A stretch of 64,000 nucleotides of DNA from Podocnemis expansa (taxonomy: Eukaryota; Chordata; Testudines; Podocnemididae). The stretch covers positions 11,852,562 through 11,916,561 of the forward strand of contig ML682007.1 of NCBI GenBank assembly GCA_007922195.1, written 5' to 3'. The position numbers and the translations under genes were made by a program. Below the pieces are notes generated by a model that was not told where the DNA came from, ran no database searches, and saw only the letters and a list, made by a program, of their open reading frames with translations. Below are positions 36,164 through 46,737 of this stretch, piece by piece; positions within the stretch are counted from its first letter, which is position 1, and each line of letters starts with the position of its first letter.

Positions 36164-36238
36164 AAAGCTCCAAAGACAGGAGCTTTGCTGCGAATCAAAA
36201 GAGGTGAACAAAATAAATGTGATGTAGTGGAAGATGAG
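36164..36238 (+). other. Candidate 75-nt FSTL4 cassette exon
   Basis: Seen: a T-rich tract and CTAAATCAG acceptor end at 36163, 75 bases are open in one frame only, and GAG/GTGAGC forms a good donor at 36239. The open frame is phase 0 at both ends, the phase needed between the exons at 31835-32028 and 39888-40008. The other two frames contain stops. The 25 codons include KAPKTGALLRIKRGEQ and a single Cys, and end VVEDE. RIKR fits the R-X-K/R-R proprotein convertase pattern and the host protein is secreted, so inclusion might create a cleavage site between the EF-hands (inference). I recall no such segment in human FSTL4 or FSTL5, so it may be lineage-specific or a decoy exon. A 25-codon open frame alone is not rare by chance. 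Confidence 0.4.
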
Positions 36239-36315
36239 GTGAGCACATTTTCCTTGGCCTGCATGAGTTGTTACTTGTCAGTTCCTTTCTTTACAAAGCC
36301 AGATAGTCTTCAGGG

Positions 36316-36720
36316 CAGTGTTCACTAAACCGTGAGGCTTTAGAGGGTGCAGAGGAATGTTTGGAAGGGTGTGCATGTTGGCAGGACTGGAGAACCACAC
36401 TGCCCGCCTCTACCCCCAGCGTGGTTTCAGCTGCAGCTCCACTCTGCCCTCCGCTCAGTTTCGGCCCCAGTCCCATCCCGAACCCAGGCTCCATCCCCAC
36501 GCCCTGGTATGCCTCCAGCTCAGGCCTGCTCATTCCCCCTCTGTCTCCTGGCCAGCTCTGCCTTCAGCTACTCCCCCATCCCCTGTTTCCCACCTTGGCC
36601 CTACCTTCTGCCTCTGCTGTGGAAGCCCCAGATGGATGTCATCACTGGTGGGATTGGGACGGTGTGACTGGAAAAGTTTTAGCACAGCTGCCTTCTCGCC
36701 TGCTGCGGTGGAGAGGCAAG
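36316..36720. mobile_element. GC-rich insertion next to candidate exon
   Basis: Starts with a hAT-like end CAGTGTTCACTAAACC. The pyrimidine-rich, GC-rich interior leaves several overlapping frames open, which are not credible genes. The right boundary was not found. Confidence 0.4.
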
Positions 36721-38699
36721 GAAGATAATGTGCACTGTTGTAAAAGCCAGACTCATTTGTTACAATGATTGTCATTGTGATGGGCTGCATTTAGGCATAA
36801 CCCTTCACTGGGGGCAGCATGCAACAGCACTTTCCCAGAATGCCTCCCAGAGCCCCACAGTATGAAAGGATGCAACTTCTTTGAGGAGTTCAGCGTAACT
36901 CCTAGAGCCTGCAGCCTGCTCCGTTGGTCATTTCTACCTACCACCAGCACCTCCATACACTCTCTTCTCATCTCCTTTCACTTTGGAGCATTATGCATCC
37001 CTGAGGAGCACTGTAGTTCTGCAAGTCTCATATAAAGTGTGCAAAGAGGAAGACTCCTTACTCCATCCCATTTCCACCCTGCACTCATGTATGGACTGGA
37101 CTGAAACTAGCCCTTCAAGGATGGAGAGGAGCTTTATCAGTGTATTCATTTAAATTCAAATCAAACAGTTCCTCTTCATTGAGGAAAGATCTTTGGAAAT
37201 AAAAAGTGAAGGAGTATGATCACACTTTCTCCTTTTTATGGCCTAATCCAACTCCAGCCATTGTCATTGGAGTGACCCTACTGAAGTTTCCTTCTGAGTC
37301 TGTTGCTGTGAAATATCTGAAACTTCAGAGCTGTGGGTATAAAAGCTATTCACTGTGGTAACTGTAACATTATTTCCATTTAAAACACTGAAGTATTTAA
37401 GTCATTTTCATAAATTTATTAAATACATTGCAGCTAACATGTTTTTTTCCTTTGGACATGAAATCAAAGGTGCTAGTAAAAACTTGTCAGTCTTACGAAA
37501 AATTCATATATTTTCAGTACAAAAGTAGACAAAGGGAATTTCAGTCTTTAGAGGATTGAGCTTGGAAGTTATGGTTGATCTCACTTTTATTGAACATTTT
37601 ACTTGCTAGGTGAAGGGTCATTTTTTTTTTAGCATTATTACTTCAAATTGCCTTTAATACAACAGGGTCAAGACTAGAACCATAAATAAAAGAAAGCCTC
37701 AAAGATTTTCTTGTTCTGAATATTCTACATAGCAACAGTTTTCTTTATGCTATCTTGTAAAATCAAAGGTGGTATCATTTACATTGTGCTAAATTTTGAT
37801 TATCGAACTTTGCTAAATTAGATATTTGACAACTAAAGTTCTGTGCGCCTCTTGAGTGGAAGGTGTACAGTGTTTATACGCATTGTAAAGAAACAACTGT
37901 CGGAAGTAAAAATGTATGTAGAGAATTGTGCATAGTATGTATGGTTTTGGCTGCTGCCTATACTATTCATAAAGACAAGTAGTACAATTTTGTCCATAAC
38001 TAAGAAGGCTATATATTTCATGTCTAGAATTATTTTTACTTTTCATTTTTCCATGCTGAATATTTGTGTTTTGATACACTTGCCAGGAAATATTATTTCA
38101 TTAAAGGAAACCAGCCCTGCTCTGTGCTGGTCACATGGTGTGTTGTCAAGAAATCCCTTAAAGTCATCAGATGTTTACATGGCACTTTGTTAAATAGAGG
38201 TTGGGTAGAACATAAATTACACTTGGAACTAGCACTACAGAAATTTCTCAGTAAAACTTTTGAGGTGAGGGAGTTATTTTTGGGAAGTGCTGATTTGTGA
38301 AAACTGAATTTTTTTATTGGTCTCAACTAAGCTTTGTAGGGAAAGTTCCTCAGTATGGAATTTCTGGTCAAAACCAGAAAATACACTAGTTCTCGGAATA
38401 GATTTGTACACTTTATGACTGATCATTTAGTCTGACTTCCCTTGTGTTACAGGCCACAGAGCCTTCCAGTAATAAGCCTATAAACTGTGGTGGAGCTACT
38501 GAAGTCATCAAAGCAGGATTTAAAATTTCCAGTCACAGAGAATATGCCATTTACTCTAGTTCAACCCAGCAAGTAATCTATGCCCCATGCTTCAATGGGT
38601 GCAGAAGTGGCACTTAAGTTTCTTTGAGGGCAAAGATCACTGGTAAAAGGGCCTGAATCAAGTAGGAGCAGAGAATAGGTCTACAGAGGGATAACAAAC
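36721..38699. other. FSTL4 intron, nothing recognised
   Basis: AT-rich with a T-run near 37621. No exon or repeat was identified. Confidence 0.5.
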
Positions 38700-39222
38700 T
38701 CCATGGCTACGCTGGGTTGGCTGACGTGGGCTTCCACGCCTCAGGCTGCAGAGCTGAAAAATTGCTGTGTAGACTTTTTCCAGTACGGTAGCTGTGTTAG
38801 TCTAGTTCAGCAAAATAAACAAGATGCCATGTGGCATTTCTAAAGACTAAGAAATTTATTTATTGCATGAACTTTCATGGGCACAATCCCACTTCATCAC
38901 CTAACATGCTACAGTTTCCATTTCATACATATGATGATGTGGAGTTATGCCACAAAAGCTCTTGCGATAAATAAATTTCTTAGTCTTTAAAAGTGTCACA
39001 GAACTACTTGTTTGTTGTGTAGACTTTTGGGTCCAAGCTGGAACCTGAGCACTAGGACCCTGTGAGGCTGGCAGGTCCCTTAGCTCAGGCTCCAGTCCAA
39101 ACCCAATTGTCTGCATAACAACTTTTATCCCCACAGCCCAAGCCCTATGGGCTGGTCTCAGTCAGCTGACTTGAGCCAATTGTGGCTGTGATGAGGTCTC
39201 TTATCACTGTGTAGACATACCC
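38700..39222. mobile_element. MITE split by a Penelope-like element
   Basis: Left part 'GGCTACGCTGGGTTGGCTGA' to 'TGTGTAGACTTTT' and right part 'TGTGTAGACTTTTGGGTCC' to 'TGTGTAGACATACCC' form one GC-richer MITE interrupted at 38779-39015. The right terminal repeat is clear, the left degraded. Confidence 0.55.
38779..39015. mobile_element. Fold-back Penelope-like repeat, copy 2
   Basis: Flanked by a perfect 13-bp duplication TGTGTAGACTTTT (38766-38778 and 39016-39028). The left arm (38790-38900) is an inverted diverged copy of the right arm (38930-39015). On the minus strand the left arm has TGATGA, a short stem TGGG/CCCA and GAAAG (38872-38900). On the plus strand the right arm has TGATGA, a stem TGTGG/CCACA and AAAAG (38932-38959). 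Both resemble a hammerhead core with one changed core base each. Confidence 0.7.
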
Positions 39223-39239
39223 TTAGGTCCATAGGAATG

Positions 39240-39430
39240 TCAATTGGACTTAAGGTCTGATGTGCAGAAATTACTTTTGCAAATGGGATTTCAGATCCTA
39301 AGTCAAATAGATAATTTTGAAAATCTTACCCACAGTGATATAAGGAGAGACTGTCAAAGGAAAAGAGCAAAATTGTAGTTAAGTGCCCAATTACCAATGA
39401 CTTTGAAAATCTCTTCCTTAGGGATTATAA
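39240..39430. repeat. Interspersed repeat
   Basis: 'AAGTGCCCAATTACCAATGA' followed by 'CTTTGAAAATCTCTTCCTTA' recalls the sauropsid 'gtgcccaaattccattgacttt...gaaaatctc' repeat. Class unknown. Confidence 0.4.
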
Positions 39431-39887
39431 GTGAACTGGGCACTTTAATGTAAGATACAAGGGTAATGTTTTAGGATAGTACTTGTCATTTGATAAAAAT
39501 GACGGTAGGTATTTGTCTTAAAATATTACCCTTTTATCTTGCAGTCCATGAAGTCTTCAGTAACAAATAAACTCACTTCAACTGATGAAATCCATGAGTG
39601 CAAGAGATAAATTACCAAAGATGGCTACAAAAATTTCATATAGGGCTGTAAAGATGAAAAGCAGCAAAATAAAAGCACCTGCATTGATTTTTAAGATAAT
39701 GGTTTTTAATAAACATCTATTTTAAAGCCTTTGTTAGTGAAATGCACTTTTTCTGTTAAGATTCCTAATATTAAATTCAATCCAGTTTTTGGAGCATGCC
39801 ATTTTTCTTTATTGAAATGGTAAATTCTGTTTCAAAAATGACAAGTTGTTGCAACTCAGCATTACTGTAATTTTCTGTTCCCAACAG

Positions 39888-40008
39888 CTAATGAAGAAAG
39901 AGTCTCTGGAAGATGATTTCTTGGACTGCACACTGGAAGATCTTCTTCGATTTGATGATTACAACAACGATGGGTACTTAACTTTGCAAGAACTCTATAC
40001 TGCATTCC
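39888..40008 (+). CDS. FSTL4: FSTL4 internal exon: second EF-hand
   Basis: Second internal exon of the same gene. Seen: a pyrimidine-rich tract and CCAACAG acceptor end at 39887, and a GTAAGT donor starts at 40009. The exon is 121 nt: 40 full codons in phase 0 plus one base, which begins the next (probably Gln) codon. It reads LMKKESLEDDFLDCTLED, then LLRFDDYNNDGYLTLQELYTAF, given here in two pieces. The EF-hand loop DYNNDGYLTLQE has Asp/Asn/Asp at 1, 3, 5, Gly at 6 and Glu at 12, so calcium binding is plausible. LLRFDDYN matches my recollection of FSTL4. Joined directly to the exon ending at 32028 the frame is kept and the join aligns without a gap with the FSTL5 pattern (ELTQ-VIKQ), so the 7.9-kb intron can be spliced directly. 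No next exon (Ig domain) was found before 64000. Confidence 0.87.
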
Positions 40009-41164
40009 GTAAGTCATGATTTTTTGTTTACCCTTTGCAGTGACAAAATGTGTCCTACAGTCCACATGTTTTATGAATTTATTTTAGGACAATGTTCTGT
40101 CTCCAGAAATGTGTATATGAAATAGTCATTTTCATTTTGAACTTTCCATGGCAATGCGTATGGGGGGTGGAAATGGTCAACAGGAATTTATTTTAAGGTA
40201 AGATGAAATCAGGAAATAACTGAACTGAACTTTATTGATTTGATAAAGGGATACAGGCAGTGGATTGTTTTGTTGTGGCTTTTTTCATGAAACCTGGCTA
40301 TGATGATATGATGGTTCTTAATTTAGGGATTATAAAAGGATGACTTTTCTCTTCATCTTCTGCCTGGATTATAGACATTCTATTTCCATCGTTGCTGATG
40401 AATTCTTGTGTAATTTTGGGACAAACCTCTGCACCATTTTAACGATTTATAATGTGTACATGTCTTTGTTCAGCAAGGTACTTAAACAGCGTACAACTTT
40501 AAGATCTTAAGTGGTCATTGGCCATTTGTCTGGATTGGAAAGTTTAATGAATATTTGAAATTTTTCCTTGCATATTTAACAATATCTATGAAAAACCATA
40601 TATTGGTACTTAAAAGCTCACCGATCAGATTTCTACCAAAAATAATACTTTTTGTGCTTATACAAAGCTCGTTTATCTCAGTATGTCAAAGGACTTCACA
40701 AACATTAATGAAACACTCACCTCTGAATTAGATATTGCGGTCCTAATTTAGCAATATACATCTGGATATGCACAACTTTAGGCACAGAGGTAATGCTAGT
40801 GAAATCAGTAGCACCAGTGGTATTTCAGATGGATTCTGGCCATGTCAGTTTAACATTTGTACGATAAAAAATATTGAAGTGGGCAGTTCAGCTTTTTTAT
40901 TCCTTTTTACAGACTACAGACCTGCACAGTAAAAGCTTAGTATTGCCCCCTTTTCCTGACATTAAATGTAGCATCTTGTTCCATAATTAGTGCCAATGAG
41001 AAATCATGGAATAAGGTTCTATGCTCATCATGGATAAGGGTGATAGAAGTGGGCTGTGAGTCATCTGACATATCCTGAAGTAGCATGATCATTTTCAGTA
41101 TTATTCATACATATAAAATAATAAGAGAAATTGAGTAAATTCAGAATCCCTGCTTCTTGTTTGA
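40009..41164. other. FSTL4 downstream intron, nothing recognised
   Basis: AT-rich with no candidate next exon. No Ig-domain coding segment was seen. Confidence 0.5.
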
Positions 41165-42395
41165 GTGATGTCCCTGTGGGTGCTTCATGTTAGGGGTAAC
41201 TGCGTACTATGCCCTTGATCGGAGATCTTCTCAGTAATATTTTCAGGTTTGCAGAGAGTATTTCCAGTCAGTCATGCCCTCACACCATCGCAGGATCTAA
41301 GCTAGTAGTCAGATCCATTATGGGAGCCCTATCTGAACCTCTAGCAACAAGTTCATTGCTTCACGTGCTTATAAAGGTTTCATTTTTAGTTGCTATTATG
41401 TCAACCAGATGGTCAGGTGAGATTAGCACATTGATGGTTTATCCCCCTTACGTGATTTTTCACAGAGATAAAATCATCCTTAGGCCACACCTGAATTTTT
41501 AACAGAGATTATGTCAGACTTCCATATCAACCAACCTTCTACATACATACTTTTTACCTGAAAACCCCGTAACGGTCCACAGGAAGCAATACTACATACT
41601 CTGGACATCTGAAAGGCCAAAGCCTTTTACCTGGGGAGAACAAAGGCATTTAAAAAGTCAGATACACTTTTCATATCTCTAGCAGAGCAATCAAAAGGCA
41701 AAGCCATCTTCAGTCAAAGGATATCCAAGTGGATTTCAATATGTATTCAGTTATGAACAAAAAAGATTTACAAGTTCCATCAGGGAGAAAAATTATTTCT
41801 ATGAGAGTAATACCCACTTCTGTAGCATTTCTGAAGATTGTCCCTATCAAAGACATAGGCAAAGGCACAACACGGGCATCACCAGATATTTATAAAATGT
41901 TATGTTAGCGATGAGGCATCCATCAGTGTTGCTTCTTTAGGCTTAACTATTTTGTCATCTGTTCAAGATAATTAATGCTTAAGTCCCTCCTCCAATTCAG
42001 GGTACTGCAATATAGTCACTTACAGTGGAGCACCCACAAGGACATCACTCAAGGAAAAAGAGGTTACTCACCTTGTACAGTAACTAGTGTTCTTGAAATG
42101 GCATAACACTGTGAGTGCTCCAGTAACTTCCTACCTTCCCTCTACTTCAGTGGTCTAATAGTGGATTGTATGGTAGAGAAGGAACTGAGGAGCTCAGGTT
42201 GCACATGTGCTAGAAGACACAGTAACAGTGATGTGAGATGATGGCTGTGTGCATGCAGCCTGAGCGAATACTGCTGAGATCACTGATCAAGGGCAGAGTA
42301 TGCGATGACACAAAGTGGAGCAGCCACAGACATGTGTTTCTATGATTCTAGTTCAAAGACCATCAGTTACTGCACAAGTTGAGTAACCTTTTCTG
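41165..42395 (+). mobile_element. DIRS-like retroelement remnant
   Basis: Left 'GATGTCCCTGTGGGTGCTTC' and 'TATGCCCTTGATCGGAGAT' (41165-41228) reappear as complements at the right ('GTGGAGCACCCACAAGGACA' near 42025, 'GATCACTGATCAAGGGCAGA' near 42278). Between them is a broken tyrosine-recombinase-like frame. 'AGGTTACTCACCTTGTACAG' (42061) is answered by 'CTGCACAAGTTGAGTAACCT' (42371-42390). Inverted terminal repeats around a recombinase fit DIRS. I recall the same sequence in turtle and crocodilian DNA. Confidence 0.65.
41300..41905 (+). pseudogene. Tyrosine recombinase remnant (DIRS-like)
   Basis: Broken frames in order: EPLATSSLLHVLIKVSFLV, then GEISTLMVYPPYVIFHRDKI, later KGKAIFSQRISKWISI and RVIPTSVAFLKIVPIKDIG. 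The sequence order fits the C-terminal catalytic half of DIRS-type recombinases. Stops and frameshifts show it is dead. Confidence 0.6.
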
Positions 42396-42404
42396 CCATA
42401 GATT

Positions 42405-42540
42405 TTCAGCTTTTCTAAACCAGGTGGTGGCTAGCACCTCTACTTAAAATGCAGAAGGTTCTGGGTTCAAGCCCCAGGGGGTTGGACTCGATGATCTCAT
42501 GAGGTCCCTTCCAACCCTATGATTCGATTCTGTTCTGTTC
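42405..42540 (+). repeat. tRNA-derived SINE with CR1-like tail
   Basis: The head has a B-box-like GGGTTCAAGCCCC (about 42463-42475), and the A-box region is degraded. The tail 'GGACTCGATGATCTCATGAG' plus 'GTCCCTTCCAACCCTATGAT' is the CR1 3' end, finishing with diverged 'ATTCTRT' units. Turtle tRNA-Lys-type SINEs are known to share CR1 3' ends. It is not a tRNA gene. Confidence 0.7.
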
Positions 42541-44465
42541 ATGTCAAGTTTTTAATTTAAAAAGGTTTGAGATAATTTTTACAGTGTTCTAAAATTAGCC
42601 ACAGCTGACACCATGGACCTCTTTTAAACCATGTACACATTTAATTCATCACTATATGCTGAAAATAATAAATACGCAATAAAACATAAAACTGCATACA
42701 TTAAGAAGACTCTAAAGTGAAATAACCCAGCTATAAAGACTTGACATGCAGTTACTTGGGAGCATATTTGGATCAATGGGTTTTGAAAGTCACAGGAACG
42801 CTAAGCTAAATTTTAATAGTCCTTTTGAATGGGTTTTTGTGGTTCAGTGCATTTTAAATAGATAATGAAAATCAGACAGATGTGGGATATTATCTAAAGA
42901 ACAGTAATTGATAAACATTCAAAAATATCTTTATAAAACCAAAAAGTAATGTTACAGACATTTCAAAGGAACTTACTATGAAGAAAATTTTTTTTTTTCT
43001 ATCCAGACATCAAAATTGTGCTTATGACTTGATTCTCCATTTTGTCTTTTCCCAAATAACCCTCTTTATTAGGAGAGGTTAGTGGTTCATTAGCATGCTG
43101 AATCACAAAGTCGGATGATTTATGTATCTGTAGAAACTTTATAGCTTTTGCAAGTAAAGTGAAAGTCCTGGTCAAAGTGCAACTTTTCCTGAGAAATGCA
43201 TTTTAGTAACATGATCTTGTGGAATCATTTAAAAACATCTGATATTGTGTAGTTCAGTTTTGTAATTTTTAAATGTGTCTGATCTTTGTAAATCATTTCC
43301 TTATGAGCCAGAATATCAGTAATGTGAGCCTAAGTGCTACTTTTAAAGGTACAGATTTTCATAAATGCGATCCCATGTATTGCCATCTCTCTTCCTCAAA
43401 TCCATGTGAGTTAAGTCAATCACTTATGAATGACAACAGTAGGTTTGCAGAGATGGCTGTTCAGCAGTCTGTGAAATCTAATTATCAGAATTCAATGACA
43501 TCATAAAGTTTTAATCTAATTTAGCCTTCCCCAAAATCGTCATGTTAAATTTGTCTCAACACAACATATACCATGTACAGTGCTCTAGTCCAAGGGTGGC
43601 ACAAAAGATGACCTTGATCATTTGAAGAACTAAACTCTCCAATGTGTCATCCTTTTGCTGCTTGTGAAATCATAGTTCATTTTTAAAACTCCCATGGTTT
43701 TTCTGTTAAGAGCCAAAAAGCTGTCAGTCTGCCCCTCTCATGCTTGCTAGGTAGCTTCTCTCTCCCTTCCTCCCCTTGCCACTGTCCAGAAATCATTTTT
43801 AACTCCTTGATATGCTGCTGATCGGTTGTAAATGAATTCACAAGAGTAATTGCCTGATTTATCTTTCCTGAGAATTGGAAATGGTTCTGGTTTCAAGTTA
43901 CTAGTTTCTAACAGATGCTAATTTAAAAATGAACTCTTCACATGCAACACAAGTGTTAACTCAGTTTTGGGTTATGAGCAAAACAATGGAGATCTCATTT
44001 TGTATCTAAATGTATAATTTTACCCCGCTTTTCTGAAAGATACTTTGTCGTCTTAATTAATCCTATGAGTACAATCCCTCGGTTGCTCTAAATTTTTCTA
44101 AATAGCTATTAGCAAGGGACTAAAACACTTAATGTTTAATTCTTCCTGATCATACATAAGTAACCTGTCAAGTGGAATAAATATTTTCCTGATGGGTCTT
44201 GAAGGAGAACAAATTGTGGATGTTTTCCAGTCTTCAAATATTGAATTTGGATCTTATCAAACATCCAGAGTCAAGGGGCGTAGGAAAGAGAGTCCCAGTT
44301 GTAATATGATTAGCTCAGGAAGTTGACATCCTGGGAAGTGTGAAGAGCACTGGCCAGGTGCTAGCTTGGCTGTTTTACCTCTTTGTTTGCTTCAGACCTT
44401 CTATACAGCCACATAAATCTAAATAAATGAATAATAAGTAGTAACAGACATGGCTGTTGTTAGAA
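42541..44465. other. Intron, nothing recognised
   Basis: AT-rich with a T-run near 42990. The frame at 43273-43506 has no motif. Confidence 0.5.
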
Positions 44466-44805
44466 TCTTGCTCACGTGCCCAGGGATTAGCTAATTGCCA
44501 TATTTGGGGTCAGGAGAAGATTTTCACCAAGGGCAGATTTGCATAGACCCTGGTTTTGGTTTTTGTTTTGTTTTGTTTTTTGGTGGTTTTTTGCATTCCC
44601 TTACAGTGTGGGGCACGTGTCATTTGCTGGTGGTTTCTCTGTACCTTGAAGTCTTTAAACCATGATTTGGGATTTCCATAATTCAATCATAGATTAGGTG
44701 TTTATTGCAGGATGGGAGGTTCTGCAGTGTGCATTGTGCACAGGGTCAGACTAGATGATCATATTGGCTACTTTTGACCTTAAAACCTATTTATCTATGA
44801 ATCTA
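44466..44805 (+). mobile_element. CR1 3' end
   Basis: 'CTTGCTCACGTGCCCAGGGA', 'ATTAGCTAATTGCCATATTT', 'GGCAGATTTGCATAGACCCT', 'AAGTCTTTAAACCATGATTT', 'CAGACTAGATGATCATATTG' and 'ATTTATCTATGAATCTA' follow the turtle CR1 3' untranslated order. A T/G-rich expansion (44550-44600) lies inside it. Confidence 0.8.
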
Positions 44806-46004
44806 AATGCTAGATCAGAAAGAACATGTAGTTAATAAGCATGGAAGCACTCTAGTAATTTGGCAAGCACGTTGCCCAGCTGAGCAGGATGTTGAACCTA
44901 CTCAGATGAGTGATTTTTGGGTAGATCTTCTGGAATTATGGCAGACTGGAGGTCATTAAAATTAGGCATGTCATTGCTGGCCTTACTTTCATGTCACTCC
45001 TTAGACAAAGAATAGTAGGTTGACAGATGTGAAACTCTGGCTAGTAAACTCTTGCTCTGTATTATATCATCAGTGTGGACAGGTCAATCGGTAATACAAG
45101 TATGTCACAGCCAAGGAAAATGTATTCAGTCGCAATTGCTTTATCTTGTCAATATTGCTTTAGTTAATAAGAGGTTATTAACAGTGAGATAGAAATCTTG
45201 TTAAATTATAGCTCATTGCTTATTAGGGATTTTCAGACTGGCATTCATTTTTGACAGCTTGGCTTTGTATTTCATCAGATTCTGGGAAAGCATAAAACAG
45301 CCATTTAGAGACTGCTTTGACTATCCTAAAACAGTTTCACTATTGCAGGTAGGTCACACTAGATTCAGAGAGCTTTTGAGTGAAGTTGCTTGGTACAGCA
45401 TGGGTATGTCAGTAGATTAGATTAGAAATTATGATGCAATATAATTTCTGAAATGCAAAGCATTTATGGCTCTGAAAGATTTCCTTCTGGATCCTATGCT
45501 TGTCACTGGGCAATGTCAAAGTGGAGTCCTGGGAAAGCCTACTTTATAGTACTTTTTCTACTAGCTGATTAGAGACATTTTGAGATGTTTGATGCTCCAT
45601 CTAGGAAAGAAGAGTATGAATGCTCTTATGAAAGAAAAAAATTGAAATAGTTATTTTTCAATTACTGTACTGATTATCCTCATTTAATATATTTCAAACC
45701 ATTGTAACGTATTTACACGTGAGAGAGAGAGAGACACATATCTCTCTAAGTACATCTACAGTAAAAGCCAGCTGTAATTTGGGAGGAACAAATTATGTGG
45801 GAGAGCAAATGAAGACTATATTGCAGACAGAATCAGACCAGTGACAGCAGTTGGGTTTATAAAATACCAAGTAGTGGTATTAGAGAGAGAGAGGAAAAAA
45901 AAGGGGAAACAAATAGGAGACCTCCCTCAGTCCCATGTTTGTTTTTGCTAATCAGTTTTAAAAAGTTTTTCCTTTCCTTTCTGGTTCTAATTCAGGCCTA
46001 AAGC
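44806..46004. other. Intron, nothing recognised
   Basis: Short GAGA tracts near 45720 and 45884. Otherwise unremarkable. Confidence 0.5.
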
Positions 46005-46017
46005 TCTAATTCTTCAG

Positions 46018-46272
46018 TAAAACAAACAAAGAGTCCTGTGGCACTTAAAGACTAACAAATTTATTTATTACATGAGCTTTCATGGGAGAAAAAAATCCCA
46101 CTTTGTCAGATGCTTTGAATATGGGGGAACTTACAAAATGAGAGGAAATAAATTCAGGGAAGTGTAAATCATGGAAACAGATCACACTGTAACAGCAAAT
46201 CAAAACAGTTGTAAAGGTTCAAACACTGGGAACAGCATACGGAGGAAAATTAGGTCAAATAATACCAGTAGG
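46018..46272 (-). mobile_element. Fold-back family Penelope-like repeat, copy 3
   Basis: Flanked by a perfect 13-bp duplication TCTAATTCTTCAG (46005-46017 and 46273-46285). On the minus strand it contains CTGACAA, then a perfect 5-bp stem TGGGA/TCCCA and GAAAG (46077-46109), then 'TTTGTTAGTCTTTAAGTGCC' to its end. About 160 bp of extra sequence beyond the core is not in the other copies. Confidence 0.72.
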
Positions 46273-46308
46273 TCTAATTCTTCAGACATCCCTAAGGTGT
46301 ACTAAAAA

Positions 46309-46530
46309 TGCACAAGGGTGACCGAGTGACTTAAGGGACTGAGAAGCAAAAACTCCAGAATTCTACTTTTATTTCTGCCACAGATTCACTGTATGGCCTT
46401 AAGCAAGTCATTGAAACCCTCTGGGCCCACGTGTCATAATCCGTAAAACAGATAATCATATCTACTTCCTGCCCTGCCGGGCATGTGGTGAGGATTGAAT
46501 AGCTGAAGGGCTGGCATTGGTATTGAAAGA
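46309..46530 (+). repeat. MIR SINE
   Basis: 'GCCACAGATTCACTGTATGG', 'CCTTAAGCAAGTCATTGAAA', 'CCTCTGGGCCCACGTGTCA' and 'GGTGAGGATTGAATAGCTGA' match MIR order across head, core and tail. Confidence 0.8.
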
Positions 46531-46573
46531 TAAGAAGAGCCATTTTTTAAAATTCCTTCAGTAACCCAGTGTT

Positions 46574-46737
46574 TTGAGAGCTGCAATGAGTGTAGCGGCA
46601 GGGGGCGGGTGCTGGAAGCTGGGCCAAGGCACCTGTTGTAGGGTCCCCCTGGTCACAGGGATGGTGGGGTGGGAAGGGCTGGAGCCACAAGCCAAAGAGC
46701 TGTGTGTGGCTCCAGAGCTGCAGGTTGCAGACCCCTG
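46574..46737 (-). mobile_element. hAT-type element, one end intact
   Basis: The minus strand starts CAGGGGTCTGCAACCTGCAG and continues GCTCTGGAGCCACACACAGC, a common sauropsid hAT end. No left terminal repeat or duplication was found. Confidence 0.55.

Noticed and set aside
36347..36768. Three overlapping plus-strand frames of 106-135 codons
   Set aside because: All three frames open together because the block is GC/pyrimidine-rich. It begins with a hAT-like end.
42420..42480. Possible tRNA gene
   Set aside because: Only the B-box is good and the sequence runs into a CR1-like tail, so it is a SINE head.
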